Origin: Proteobacteria bacterium UBA4656
Lineage (GTDB): Bacteria; Pseudomonadota; Gammaproteobacteria; Xanthomonadales; Ahniellaceae
Length of the DNA: 14,263 nucleotides
Assembly: GCA_002405525.1 (NCBI GenBank)
Contig: DHLY01000134.1
Coordinates: 1-14,263 of the forward strand
Direction of reading: 5' to 3'
Part shown: positions 1-6,667 of the stretch, piece by piece
Numbering within the stretch: position 1 is the stretch's first letter
How the letters are laid out: the number at the start of each line of letters is the position of its first letter
Notes under the pieces: model-generated
Databases searched by the model: none
What the model was told of the DNA's origin: nothing
The model's input: the letters and a program-made list of their open reading frames with translations, nothing else
Program-made: the position numbers and the translations under genes

Positions 1-495
1 GCGCGGCGTGACTTCGCTGGGCTTGACCAGGACGGCGCTGCCCGCGGCCAGCGCCGGCACGGCGTCGATCAGGGCCAGCAGCAGCGGGAAATTCCAGGGG
101 CTGATCACGCCGACCAGGGCATGCGGCACCAGCGCCTGCCGCACCTCGACGTGCGGCGGACCGGCCGGGCGCGCGCCCGGTTCGCGCAGCAGGGCGGGGG
201 CTTCCGCGGCCCAGCGGCGCAGCCCGCCGAGCGCGCCGTCGACCTCCATCACGGACTCGTGCCAGCGGCCGGTGTCGCGGCACAGGGCCTCGATCAGCGG
301 GTCACGGCGGCGCGCCAGCGCATCGGCGAAGGCCGCCAGCGCGTTGCTGCGCACGCCCGGCGGGCTCGCCGCCCAGGCGGGCTGTGCGGTGCGCAGCCGC
401 GCGGCCAGCGCCGTGATCTCCGGCGCGCCGTCGATCGGCAGCGTGCCGTCCGGCTTTCCCGTGCGCGGATCGCGCAGGGCGAGCATCCGGCTCAT
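1..495 (-). CDS. aldehyde dehydrogenase family protein, N-terminal 165 residues (cut by window edge)
   Basis: NAD(P)-dependent aldehyde dehydrogenase, oxidising an aldehyde to a carboxylic acid in the cytoplasm. Only the N-terminal third is in the window, so the catalytic Cys and Glu cannot be checked. The translation contains the Rossmann-entry motif PWNFP at residues 133-137, preceded by GVIS, and KPSE at 158-161, whose Lys binds the cofactor phosphate/ribose in the family. Residues 25-120 look like the helical N-terminal segment. The ATG at 495 overlaps the stop of the upstream nitrilase-like gene in an ATGA, so translation is probably coupled and this is the fifth gene of the minus-strand operon. 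The context suggests it oxidises an aldehyde intermediate of the pathway; the substrate is unknown. Family assignment is firm, specificity is not. Confidence 0.9.
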   Translation of the reverse strand, partial: MSRMLALRDPRTGKPDGTLPIDGAPEITALAARLRTAQPAWAASPPGVRSNALAAFADALARRRDPLIEALCRDTGRWHESVMEVDGALGGLRRWAAEAPALLREPGARPAGPPHVEVRQALVPHALVGVISPWNFPLLLALIDAVPALAAGSAVLVKPSEVTPR

Positions 496-1544
496 GGTTC
501 GCCCAGCACGCCGCGCGCGCGCAGCGCGTCGATCACCGCGCGCTGGCGCTGCACGAACTCGGGCCGTTGTGGCACCCGCACGCCGCCGCCGGGTGCGGCC
601 AGCCAGTTCGCTTCCAGCGGCGCCGGGTCGAGGCCGGCGAGGATCGCCGCGCGCGGCAGGCGCGACAGCGTGTGGCCCATGCCGGGCTTGAGGCGCCGCC
701 GGCGCAGCGCGGCGACGTCCAATTCCGCGTGGGCGACCATGCTTTCGCCGTAGCCGGCCACCGCCAGCACCCGGCCGACGTCGTCGACGACCTTGCTCAT
801 GCCGTCGGTCGACGCGCCGGGGAAGGGCACGTCGTGCATGCCGCCGGAATTGGCCGAGACCACGTAGGCGAGGTTCTCCACCGCGCGCGCGCGCTTGGCG
901 ATGTCCTTGGGCGTCAGTTCGGGCGAGCCGACCTCGCTGGTCGAATGCAGGAACACCTCGGCCCCGCGCAGGGCGAGCGCGCGCGCGATCTCGGGGTAGA
1001 GGATTTCCTCCGAGGCGATGCAAGCCATTCGGCCGAGCGGCGTGTCGGCGACCGGGAACACGGCGGCCAGGCCGTGGCGGTCGAGGTAGGCGTCCCAGAC
1101 GTCGACGGGCGAAGGGGCGTAAAGCGATACGAGCCGGCGATATCGCAGGATGACGTTCCCCGCGTCATCCAACACAAAGCTGGTCTGGAAGTACAGCGGT
1201 GCGAAGTGAGGGTCGCGCTCGTAGGCGTTGCCCGAAAGGTACACGCCGTGGTCCTGCGCGATGCGGCCGAGCTGCGCATATTCGGGCCCGTCGATCTCGA
1301 AGGCGGCCCGGTCGCCCCACGCCGGCAGCGGCTCGCCGAGCGGAAAGCCGGTCGCGAAGTATTCGGGCAGCACGACCAGCCGCACGTCCGGGCCGATGAA
1401 ACCTTTGGCTGCGCGCAGCTGGTGGCCGATGCGGACGATGTTGGCGGCGATCTTCGCCCGCGCCTCGCGCACGTCGGTGCTGCCGTTCACCGCATGGCAG
1501 GCCGTCTGCAGCGCCAGCGCGCGATAGGCCGGCGCGAGCGTCAC
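492..1544 (-). CDS. nitrilase-superfamily (carbon-nitrogen hydrolase) homologue with altered catalytic triad
   Basis: 350-residue protein with the nitrilase/amidase alpha-beta-beta-alpha fold. Family members hydrolyse amides or nitriles with a Glu-Lys-Cys triad. Here the Glu is present (E61 in LPEYFATG). The Lys position is Arg (R137 in RYRRL), and the nucleophile position is Ser (S178 in ASEEILYPE, six residues before the conserved Pro of the family's ICYDxxFPE motif). The spacings, 76 and 41 residues, are close to those of the normal triad, so the alignment is convincing. A Cys lies three residues earlier (C175). The protein may be a Ser-dependent variant or a non-catalytic relative. I chose the GTG at 1544 because it overlaps the upstream stop as GTGA; the open frame continues to 2177, but that part is the shadow of the DUF1330 genes. 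The stop overlaps the aldehyde dehydrogenase start. Fold confident, activity uncertain. Confidence 0.85.
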   Translation of the reverse strand: MTLAPAYRALALQTACHAVNGSTDVREARAKIAANIVRIGHQLRAAKGFIGPDVRLVVLPEYFATGFPLGEPLPAWGDRAAFEIDGPEYAQLGRIAQDHGVYLSGNAYERDPHFAPLYFQTSFVLDDAGNVILRYRRLVSLYAPSPVDVWDAYLDRHGLAAVFPVADTPLGRMACIASEEILYPEIARALALRGAEVFLHSTSEVGSPELTPKDIAKRARAVENLAYVVSANSGGMHDVPFPGASTDGMSKVVDDVGRVLAVAGYGESMVAHAELDVAALRRRRLKPGMGHTLSRLPRAAILAGLDPAPLEANWLAAPGGGVRVPQRPEFVQRQRAVIDALRARGVLGEP

Positions 1545-1933
1545 GGCGCGGTTTCCAGCAGGGTGACGCGGAAGCTGCCGGTGCCCTGGCGCAGCTTGAT
1601 CGCGTCCTGGTACTCGGACGAGAACCAGAAGGCGCGCGCGGCGTCCATGCTCGGCCAGCGCGAGATCACCACCCGCGTCGTGCCCCAATCGCCCTCGAGG
1701 TCCTGCCGCTGGCCGCGCATCACCAGATAGGTGCCGCCGAAGCGCTGCACGATCGGGATGATGGCCTGGGTGTAGGCGCGGAAGCCGTCCATGTCGTGGA
1801 TGTCGGCCTCGATCAGCATCAGGGCCGGCCGCGGTGCGGCATCGAGCGGAGCGGGCGCGGCCTTCGGCGGTTGGGACGAGGCGCCGGCCGTGAAGGCGGC
1901 GAAACACAGCAGCAGGGCGGCAAGCGGGTTCAA
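1541..1933 (-). CDS. DUF1330 family protein with signal peptide (TTG start)
   Basis: 130-residue protein ending in a DUF1330 domain (about residues 36-128), a small ferredoxin-like alpha/beta-barrel fold that usually dimerises. Residues 3-19 are hydrophobic (PLAALLLCFAAFTAGAS) and followed by a Pro/Ala-rich linker, so this copy is probably exported, unlike its neighbour. The TTG at 1933 is chosen because it forms a TTGA overlap with the stop of the upstream DUF1330 gene and starts exactly at the hydrophobic segment; the longer open frame to 2062 has an implausible Arg/His-rich extension. Conserved features shared with the neighbour are RFGGxYL, LEGDW, the WPxMDAAR motif and the RxGTGxFRV end. 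The function of DUF1330 proteins is not established. Linkage argues for a role in the same pathway. Confidence 0.75.
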   Translation of the reverse strand: MNPLAALLLCFAAFTAGASSQPPKAAPAPLDAAPRPALMLIEADIHDMDGFRAYTQAIIPIVQRFGGTYLVMRGQRQDLEGDWGTTRVVISRWPSMDAARAFWFSSEYQDAIKLRQGTGSFRVTLLETAP

Positions 1934-2235
1934 GAGAGCGTCTCCGAGGCAAGTCCGTCGACGAGGATGACGCGAAAAGTGCCCGTGCCTTCGCGAAGAC
2001 GCTTGAGTGCGGCGTAGTCCGGCGAGTGCCAATAGCGGCGGGCGGCGTCCATGTCGGGCCATACGCTGACCACCACCTTGGCGCCATTCCAGTCGCCTTC
2101 CAGCGCCTCGGTGGCGGTGCGGATGGCGAGGTAGCGCCCGCCGAATCGCGCCACCAGTGCGGGGTTGGCCTCGGCATAGGGGCGAAAACGTTCCAGGTCG
2201 GCGATCCGCGCTTCGACGATCATGTAGGCAGGCAT
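1930..2235 (-). CDS. DUF1330 family protein (cytoplasmic copy)
   Basis: 101-residue protein consisting of one DUF1330 domain, a dimeric ferredoxin-like alpha/beta barrel related in fold to EthD/ABM proteins. It begins MPAYMIVEARI, typical of the family, and carries RFGGRYL, LEGDW, WPDMDAARRYW and a GTGTFRVI end. There is no signal peptide. The SD-like GAGG four bases before the ATG overlaps the stop codon of the crotonase gene, so the two are probably translationally coupled. The paralogue directly downstream has a signal peptide. The two are similar across the whole domain, suggesting an old tandem duplication. No biochemical function can be read from the sequence; an accessory or isomerase-like role in the catabolic operon is a guess. 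Confidence 0.88.
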   Translation of the reverse strand: MPAYMIVEARIADLERFRPYAEANPALVARFGGRYLAIRTATEALEGDWNGAKVVVSVWPDMDAARRYWHSPDYAALKRLREGTGTFRVILVDGLASETLS

Positions 2236-2241
2236 GGGGCC

Positions 2242-3024
2242 TCAGCCGAACTTCGGGGGCCGGCCTTCGAGAAAGGCGCGCGCGCCTTCGGCGAAGTCGG
2301 CGGAATGGAACGCTGCATCGAACGCGCGCCCCGCGGCGTCGGCGTCGGCCGTCGGATCGCCGGCCACGTGGGCCAGAACCTGCTTGATGCCGGCGATCGA
2401 CGCCGGCGACATCGCGAGCAGGGTGGCGGCGAGTGAATCCACCGCGGCATCGAGAGCATCTTCGCCGACCTGCCGCGTGAGCAGGCCGAAGGCTTCGGCC
2501 TCGGCGGCATCGAGCACGCGACCGGTGAGCAGCAGTTCGCGCGCGCGGGCCGGGCCGACCACGGCGGCGAGGCGGCGGGTGTCTTCGGGGCTGTAGACCA
2601 GCCCCAGTTTCGCCGGCGTGACGGCGAAGCGCGAGCGCGCGGTGGCGATCCGGAAGTCGCAGGCCACGGCCAGGCCCAGCCCCCCGCCGACGCAGGCGCC
2701 GTCGATGGCGGCGATGGTGGCCAGCGGCAGCTGCGCCAGCGCGCGCTGCGCATTCTGCACCAGCGCGTTGCCGGCGGCGAAGCGCTGCGGCTCGCGCAGC
2801 AAGCCGGCCAGCTCATCGATGTCGGCTCCCGCGCTGAACGCGCCGGGGACGCCGGACAGCACCAGCACTCTCGCATCGCCCGGATCGGCGAACGCGGCGG
2901 CCAGCGCGGCCCAGTCGTCGGATGCGAGCGCATTGCGCCGCGCCGGGTGACGAATGCGCACGCCGAGCACCTGCCTGTGCCGGGTGACCAGAACCTTGGG
3001 GCCTTCTTCCGCCATCGCTTCCAC
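2242..3024 (-). CDS. enoyl-CoA hydratase/isomerase (crotonase) family protein with non-canonical active site
   Basis: 260-residue crotonase-fold enzyme acting on acyl-CoA thioesters. The oxyanion-hole segments are visible: AFSAGADIDEL (residues 62-72) and DGACVGGGLGLAVACD (108-123). Both catalytic Glu of classical enoyl-CoA hydratase (rat E144 and E164) are missing: the aligned positions are G117 and P137. The segment FAVTPAKLGLVY instead resembles methylmalonyl-CoA decarboxylase, including a Tyr (Y144) at the position of its active-site Tyr, although the His of that enzyme is Ala here. Decarboxylase, isomerase or thioesterase-type chemistry is therefore more likely than simple hydration. First gene of the minus-strand operon. 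The start could be GTG 3024 (AAGG six bases upstream) or ATG 3015 (GGAAG close upstream); the difference is three residues. Confidence 0.88.
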   Translation of the reverse strand: MEAMAEEGPKVLVTRHRQVLGVRIRHPARRNALASDDWAALAAAFADPGDARVLVLSGVPGAFSAGADIDELAGLLREPQRFAAGNALVQNAQRALAQLPLATIAAIDGACVGGGLGLAVACDFRIATARSRFAVTPAKLGLVYSPEDTRRLAAVVGPARARELLLTGRVLDAAEAEAFGLLTRQVGEDALDAAVDSLAATLLAMSPASIAGIKQVLAHVAGDPTADADAAGRAFDAAFHSADFAEGARAFLEGRPPKFG

Positions 3025-3090
3025 GCCCGACCTTGCCCGATACCCTGCCGTCCGGCACTGGCGCCCATCGCGGCAGAGCCCACTGCAATT

Positions 3091-3108
3091 TGCTATATAG
3101 TTATAGCA
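3091..3108. promoter_or_regulatory. perfect inverted repeat in divergent promoter, probable GntR operator
   Basis: TGCTATA-TAGT-TATAGCA, two perfect 7-bp arms around a 4-bp spacer, the only AT-rich patch in a very GC-rich region. It lies between the divergent crotonase and GntR genes. TATAGT on the plus strand (3096-3101) and TATAAC on the minus strand (3105-3100) both resemble -10 boxes, so a bound dimer could block both promoters. No convincing -35 hexamer was found on either strand. HutC-type GntR regulators commonly bind short AT-rich palindromes next to their own gene. Binding by the product of the adjacent gene is inference. Confidence 0.6.
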
Positions 3109-3110
3109 TT

Positions 3111-3917
3111 ATGGCAAAGCATGCGATCTTCGTCGTGCCCGCCTTCAGCGCCCACAGCCTGTCGGGCCTGCTGCGCGGCGACCTGCCGACGCCCCTGTAC
3201 CACCAGATCTTCTCCGTTCTGCGCGACCGCATCGTTGGCGGCGAACTCTCGCACGGAGCGCAGATGCCGACCGAGTTCGAGCTGGCCGACGCGTTCGACG
3301 TATCCCGCATCACCGCCAAGCGCGCGCTCGACGAACTCGCGGCCGAGGGTCTGGTCGAGCGTCGCCGGGGCCGCGGTACCCACGTCATCCACCGCCAGCA
3401 GCCCAAGCCGGTGGCGGCTCCGCTGACCGGGTTGCTCGAGAACCTGGAGATCCTCGGCGAGCATACCGAAGTCCGTCTGATCCAGTTCCGCCGCGCGGCG
3501 CCGCCCGAGCCCGTGCGCGAGCTGTTCGATCTCGACCCGGGCGAGGATCTCGCCCACGCCGTGCGCGTGCGCACCAAGGACGGCACGCCTTTCGGGCACT
3601 ACGTGTCGTGGACGCGCACCACGCACAAGGCGTTCAACGCCGTGAACCTGGCGAAGACCTCCCGCATCCGGCTGTTCCGCCGCGCCGGCATCAAGCTCGC
3701 GCAGGTCGAGCAGACGCTGTCGGCGGCGCTGGCCGATTCGATCCTCGCCCCGCGGCTGGAGGTCGAGCCGGGCAGCGCGCTGCTCACGCTGGAACGGCGA
3801 TCCTACGACCCCGAGGGCCGCCTGGTGGACCTGCTGCACATCCATTACCGGCCCGATCAGTTCCGCTACCAGATGCGGCTCGATCTCGGCGCACGCGACG
3901 GCGGGGTCGCCGGCTGA
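3111..3917 (+). CDS. GntR-family transcriptional regulator, HutC subfamily (UTRA effector domain)
   Basis: 268-residue DNA-binding regulator. Residues 28-95 form the winged helix-turn-helix: PLYHQIF, MPTEFELADAF, the recognition helix VSRITAKRALDEL, and the wing ERRRGRGTHV. Residues about 110-262 form the UTRA ligand-binding domain, ending in a LLHIHYRPDQFRYQM strand. Members of this subfamily usually repress a catabolic operon until a pathway metabolite binds the UTRA domain. The ATG at 3111 follows immediately after the AT-rich palindrome and no SD is present; if TATAGT at 3096 is the -10, the transcript would start within a few bases of the ATG and be leaderless. The next gene begins 2 nt after the stop, so regulator and hydro-lyase are cotranscribed. 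It is the obvious candidate to control both arms of the cluster. Confidence 0.92.
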   Translation: MAKHAIFVVPAFSAHSLSGLLRGDLPTPLYHQIFSVLRDRIVGGELSHGAQMPTEFELADAFDVSRITAKRALDELAAEGLVERRRGRGTHVIHRQQPKPVAAPLTGLLENLEILGEHTEVRLIQFRRAAPPEPVRELFDLDPGEDLAHAVRVRTKDGTPFGHYVSWTRTTHKAFNAVNLAKTSRIRLFRRAGIKLAQVEQTLSAALADSILAPRLEVEPGSALLTLERRSYDPEGRLVDLLHIHYRPDQFRYQMRLDLGARDGGVAG

Positions 3918-3919
3918 AC

Positions 3920-5188
3920 ATGGCGGGCGCGACGCTCGCCGAGAAGATCCTCGCCCGCGCCAGCGGGCAGCCGCGCGTGCGCCCCGGCCAGATCGTGACC
4001 TGCGCGGTCGATCTGCTGATGATGCACGACTCCGGCGGCCCGCGCCGGGTCGCGCAGCGCCTGGCGCAGCTCGGCGCGCGGGTCTGGGATCCGGACAAGG
4101 TGGTGGTGGTCAGCGACCACTTCGTGCCGGCCACCGACCTCGACGGCGCGGAGATCCTGGCGCTGACCCGTCGCTGGGCGCGCGAACAGGGCGTGCGCCA
4201 CTACGACGGCGTCGGCATCTGCCACGTGGTGCTGCAGGAGCACGGCCACGTGCAGCCAGGCATGTTCTGCGTCGGCGGCGACTCGCACTCGCCCAGCGGC
4301 GGCGCGGTCGGCGCCTGGATGGTCGGCGTCGGCGCGACCGAGGTCACCGGCGTGCTGGTCACGGGCGAACTCTGGATCAAGGTGCCGCGGACGCTGCGCA
4401 TCGAATGCCGCGGACGGCTCGGCGCGGGCCTCAGCGCCAAGGACATCATGCTGCACCTGTGCGCGCGGCTGGGGATGAACAACGACGCCTTCGTGGTCGA
4501 GTACGGCGGCGACGCGGTGTCCGCCCTGCCGATGGCCGAGCGCTTCGTGCTGTGCAACATGGCGGCGGAACTCGGCGCCGAAACCGGGATCGTGGCGCCG
4601 GACGCCACCACGCTGGCCGCGCTCGCCGCAGCGGATCGGCCGTTCGCCGGCGACCCGGCCGCGTGGCGCAGCGACGACGATGCGGCGTTCGCCCAGGTCT
4701 GCGTGGTCGACGCCGCGGCGCTGCCGCCCCAGGTCGCCGCGCCGCATTCGCCCGCCAACAGCGACGATGTCGCGCGCGTGCCGCGCGGCACCCGCGTCGA
4801 CCAGGCCTACATCGGCGCCTGCACCGGCGCCAAATTGTCCGACCTGCGGATGGCGGCGGCCGTGCTCAAGGGCCGCAGGGTCGCCGCCGGCACGCGCCTG
4901 CTGATCGCGCCCGCATCCACCGCGATGACCGCGCAGGCCGCCGCCGAGGGCACGCTGGCCACGCTCACCGAAGCCGGCGCCATCCTGTTGCCCACCGGCT
5001 GCGGCGCCTGCGCCGGCATGGGTGCGGGCATGCTCGCCGCCGGCGAGACCTGCATCGCCAGCACCGCGCGCAACTTCAGGGGCCGCATGGGTTCGGCGGA
5101 CGCCCGGGTCTGGCTCGGCTCGCCCTACACCGTGGCCGCCAGCGCCATTGCCGGCGAGATCGTCGACCCACGCGGGCTCCTCGCATGA
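3920..5188 (+). CDS. aconitase/3-isopropylmalate dehydratase-family large subunit (4Fe-4S hydro-lyase)
   Basis: 422-residue large subunit of a two-subunit aconitase-superfamily hydro-lyase, which dehydrates and rehydrates a hydroxy di- or tricarboxylic acid. The three cluster ligands are present as C301 (GACTGAK), C361 and C364 (TGCGAC), with the 60- and 3-residue spacing of LeuC. DHFVPAT, GICHVVLQEHG and GGDSHSPSGGAVGA match the conserved substrate and cluster loops. The length fits the short archaeal-type LeuC/homoaconitase/2,3-dimethylmalate dehydratase group rather than the longer E. coli LeuC. GACTGAK replaces the usual SCTNGR-type motif, so substrate use may differ. It starts 2 nt after the GntR stop without a clear SD, so reinitiation is likely, and overlaps the small subunit by 4 nt. 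Without leuA or leuB nearby, a catabolic role is favoured. Confidence 0.92.
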   Translation: MAGATLAEKILARASGQPRVRPGQIVTCAVDLLMMHDSGGPRRVAQRLAQLGARVWDPDKVVVVSDHFVPATDLDGAEILALTRRWAREQGVRHYDGVGICHVVLQEHGHVQPGMFCVGGDSHSPSGGAVGAWMVGVGATEVTGVLVTGELWIKVPRTLRIECRGRLGAGLSAKDIMLHLCARLGMNNDAFVVEYGGDAVSALPMAERFVLCNMAAELGAETGIVAPDATTLAALAAADRPFAGDPAAWRSDDDAAFAQVCVVDAAALPPQVAAPHSPANSDDVARVPRGTRVDQAYIGACTGAKLSDLRMAAAVLKGRRVAAGTRLLIAPASTAMTAQAAAEGTLATLTEAGAILLPTGCGACAGMGAGMLAAGETCIASTARNFRGRMGSADARVWLGSPYTVAASAIAGEIVDPRGLLA

Positions 5189-5682
5189 TCCTGCGCGGCC
5201 GCTGTCATGTCTTCGGTGACCAGGTCGACACCGATGCGCTGGCGCCCGGCCCGTACATGCGCAAACCGCTGGCCGAACTGGCCAGTCACTGTCTCGAGGC
5301 GGTCGACCCGCGCTTCGCGAAGGACGTGCGGCCGGGCGACCTCGTGGTCGCCGGGCGTGGCTTCGGCATCGGGTCGTCGCGCGAACAGGCGGTGCAGGCC
5401 CTGCTCCAGCTCGGCGTGGCGGCGGTGGTGGCGAAGTCCTTCGCGCGCATCTTCTACCGCAACGCGCTCAACCTCGGCTTGCCGGCGCTCGCCTGTCCCG
5501 AGGTGGCCGCGAATCCGGGCGACGAGCTGGAGCTGCGGCCGCTGGAGGGTCTCGTGATCAACCACACCCGCGGCATCCGTCACGCCGCCGAGCCGATCCC
5601 GGCCGCGCTGATGGCGGTGGTCGCTGCCGGTGGCCTGATGCCCTGGCTGGAGGCGCGGCTCGCCGCGCAGCGGCGCGCATGA
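5185..5682 (+). CDS. aconitase/3-isopropylmalate dehydratase-family small subunit
   Basis: 165-residue swivel-domain subunit that pairs with the large subunit encoded just before it. Motifs are DQVDTDALAPGPYM near the N-terminus, RPGDLVVAGRGFGIGSSREQAV (about residues 51-72, with the GSSRE substrate-binding loop) and ARIFYRNALNLGLP. The length is that of archaeal-type LeuD proteins; bacterial biosynthetic LeuD is about 200 residues. The loop after DTD (PYMRKP) corresponds to the region that sets substrate choice among isopropylmalate isomerase and homoaconitase, and it is not the usual IPR-type loop. The ATG overlaps the large-subunit stop as ATGA, and its own stop overlaps the VOC gene in the same way, so stoichiometric coupled translation is likely. 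Family is sure, substrate is open. Confidence 0.92.
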   Translation: MILRGRCHVFGDQVDTDALAPGPYMRKPLAELASHCLEAVDPRFAKDVRPGDLVVAGRGFGIGSSREQAVQALLQLGVAAVVAKSFARIFYRNALNLGLPALACPEVAANPGDELELRPLEGLVINHTRGIRHAAEPIPAALMAVVAAGGLMPWLEARLAAQRRA

Positions 5683-6557
5683 ATGCGGCGCCGCCGCGCC
5701 TGGGCCGGATCGCGTCGGCCACCGTCCTCGCGCCGGACTTCGATGCCGCGCTCGCCTCCCAGGCGCGCGCGTTGCACCTGCATGCGGCGTGGCAGGGCGC
5801 GCTGGCGCCCGAAATCGCCGCGCACCTGGACCTCGCGCCGCTGGCCGGCGCCCGCACGGCCTGGCTGGGCGGCGCAGGCGCCCCGTGGCTGCGCCTGATC
5901 GAGGCGCCCGGTGCGGTGCGCACGCTGCCGATGCGCCGCCACGGCTGGCTATCGCTGGAACTGCTGGTCGGCGACGTCGATGCGCTGGCCGCGGCCCTGC
6001 CGCCGGACTGGACCGTGCTCGGGCCGCCGGCCGACCTCGACGTCAGCCCGCACATCCGCGCCTGCCAGGCCCTCGGGCCCTGCGGCGAGATGTACTACCT
6101 CACCCAGGTCAAGGCGCCGGTGCCGCCGTTCGAATTGCCGCAGACCACCGCGCGGGTCGAACGGCCGTTCATCGTCGTGCTGTCGACGCCCGACCGCGCG
6201 CGCACGCAGACCGCGTGGGAAGCGCTCGCCGGCCGCGACGCCTGGGCCTTCGACACCAAGATCACCGTACTCAACCGCGAGCTGGGTCGGCCGCTCGGCG
6301 AACGCTATCCCGTCGCGGTGATCCAGTTCCGCGAGCAATGCCTGATCGAGATCGACGAGGTCGCGCTGCCGGCCGCCGCCGCCGATGCGCTGCCCGCCGG
6401 CACCTGGCTGGTCAGTATCGAGCGCGACGTTCTGGATGGCGGCATCGAAGGTCTGGGACCGATCGCGTCCTTCGATGGCACCGGCTACGCCGGCGCGCGC
6501 GCGGCGCTGTGGCGCGGACCCTGCGGCGAACGGGTGGAACTGATCGAACGCAGGTGA
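5679..6557 (+). CDS. two-domain VOC-superfamily (glyoxalase/dioxygenase-like) protein
   Basis: 292-residue protein that reads as two consecutive beta-alpha-beta-beta-beta modules, about residues 8-150 and 160-290. Both begin with a beta strand (RIASATVLAPDF; RPFIVVLSTPD) and end in a Glu-containing strand (CGEMYYLTQV; CGERVELIER). These are the usual positions of one VOC metal ligand, but the His normally found in the first strand is not evident in either half, so a complete metal site is doubtful. VOC proteins include lyases, epimerases, dioxygenases and non-catalytic binders. It overlaps the small-subunit gene by ATGA and is the last gene of the plus-strand operon. A role as epimerase, lyase or binding protein for the hydro-lyase substrate is inference. 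Coding is certain, VOC assignment fairly good. Confidence 0.78.
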   Translation: MNAAPPRLGRIASATVLAPDFDAALASQARALHLHAAWQGALAPEIAAHLDLAPLAGARTAWLGGAGAPWLRLIEAPGAVRTLPMRRHGWLSLELLVGDVDALAAALPPDWTVLGPPADLDVSPHIRACQALGPCGEMYYLTQVKAPVPPFELPQTTARVERPFIVVLSTPDRARTQTAWEALAGRDAWAFDTKITVLNRELGRPLGERYPVAVIQFREQCLIEIDEVALPAAAADALPAGTWLVSIERDVLDGGIEGLGPIASFDGTGYAGARAALWRGPCGERVELIERR

Positions 6558-6624
6558 CCGGGCCGCAGTGTCGGAGCGCTGTACGTAGCGCGATCAAGAT
6601 CTTGCGATGGGCAGCGCCAGGTTG

Positions 6625-6638
6625 CACGGCTTGCCGTG
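6625..6638. terminator. hairpin between convergent genes, possible bidirectional terminator
   Basis: CACGGC-TT-GCCGTG is a perfect inverted repeat in the 110-nt gap between the convergent VOC and transporter genes. A second, weaker hairpin (GCGCT-N6-AGCGC, 6576-6591) and the palindrome CAAGATCTTG (6595-6604) lie just before it. There is no T-run on either side, so intrinsic termination is uncertain; the position fits termination from both directions. Confidence 0.3.
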
Positions 6639-6667
6639 TACGCACCGCTCCCGCCGCATCGTACCGC

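Noticed and set aside
567..1730. 387-codon plus-strand open frame
   Set aside because: Antisense to the nitrilase-like gene, whose motifs and overlaps are convincing.
3920..5682. Leucine biosynthesis locus (leuCD)
   Set aside because: No leuA or leuB adjacent, subunits are the short archaeal type, and the neighbours are catabolic with a GntR regulator.
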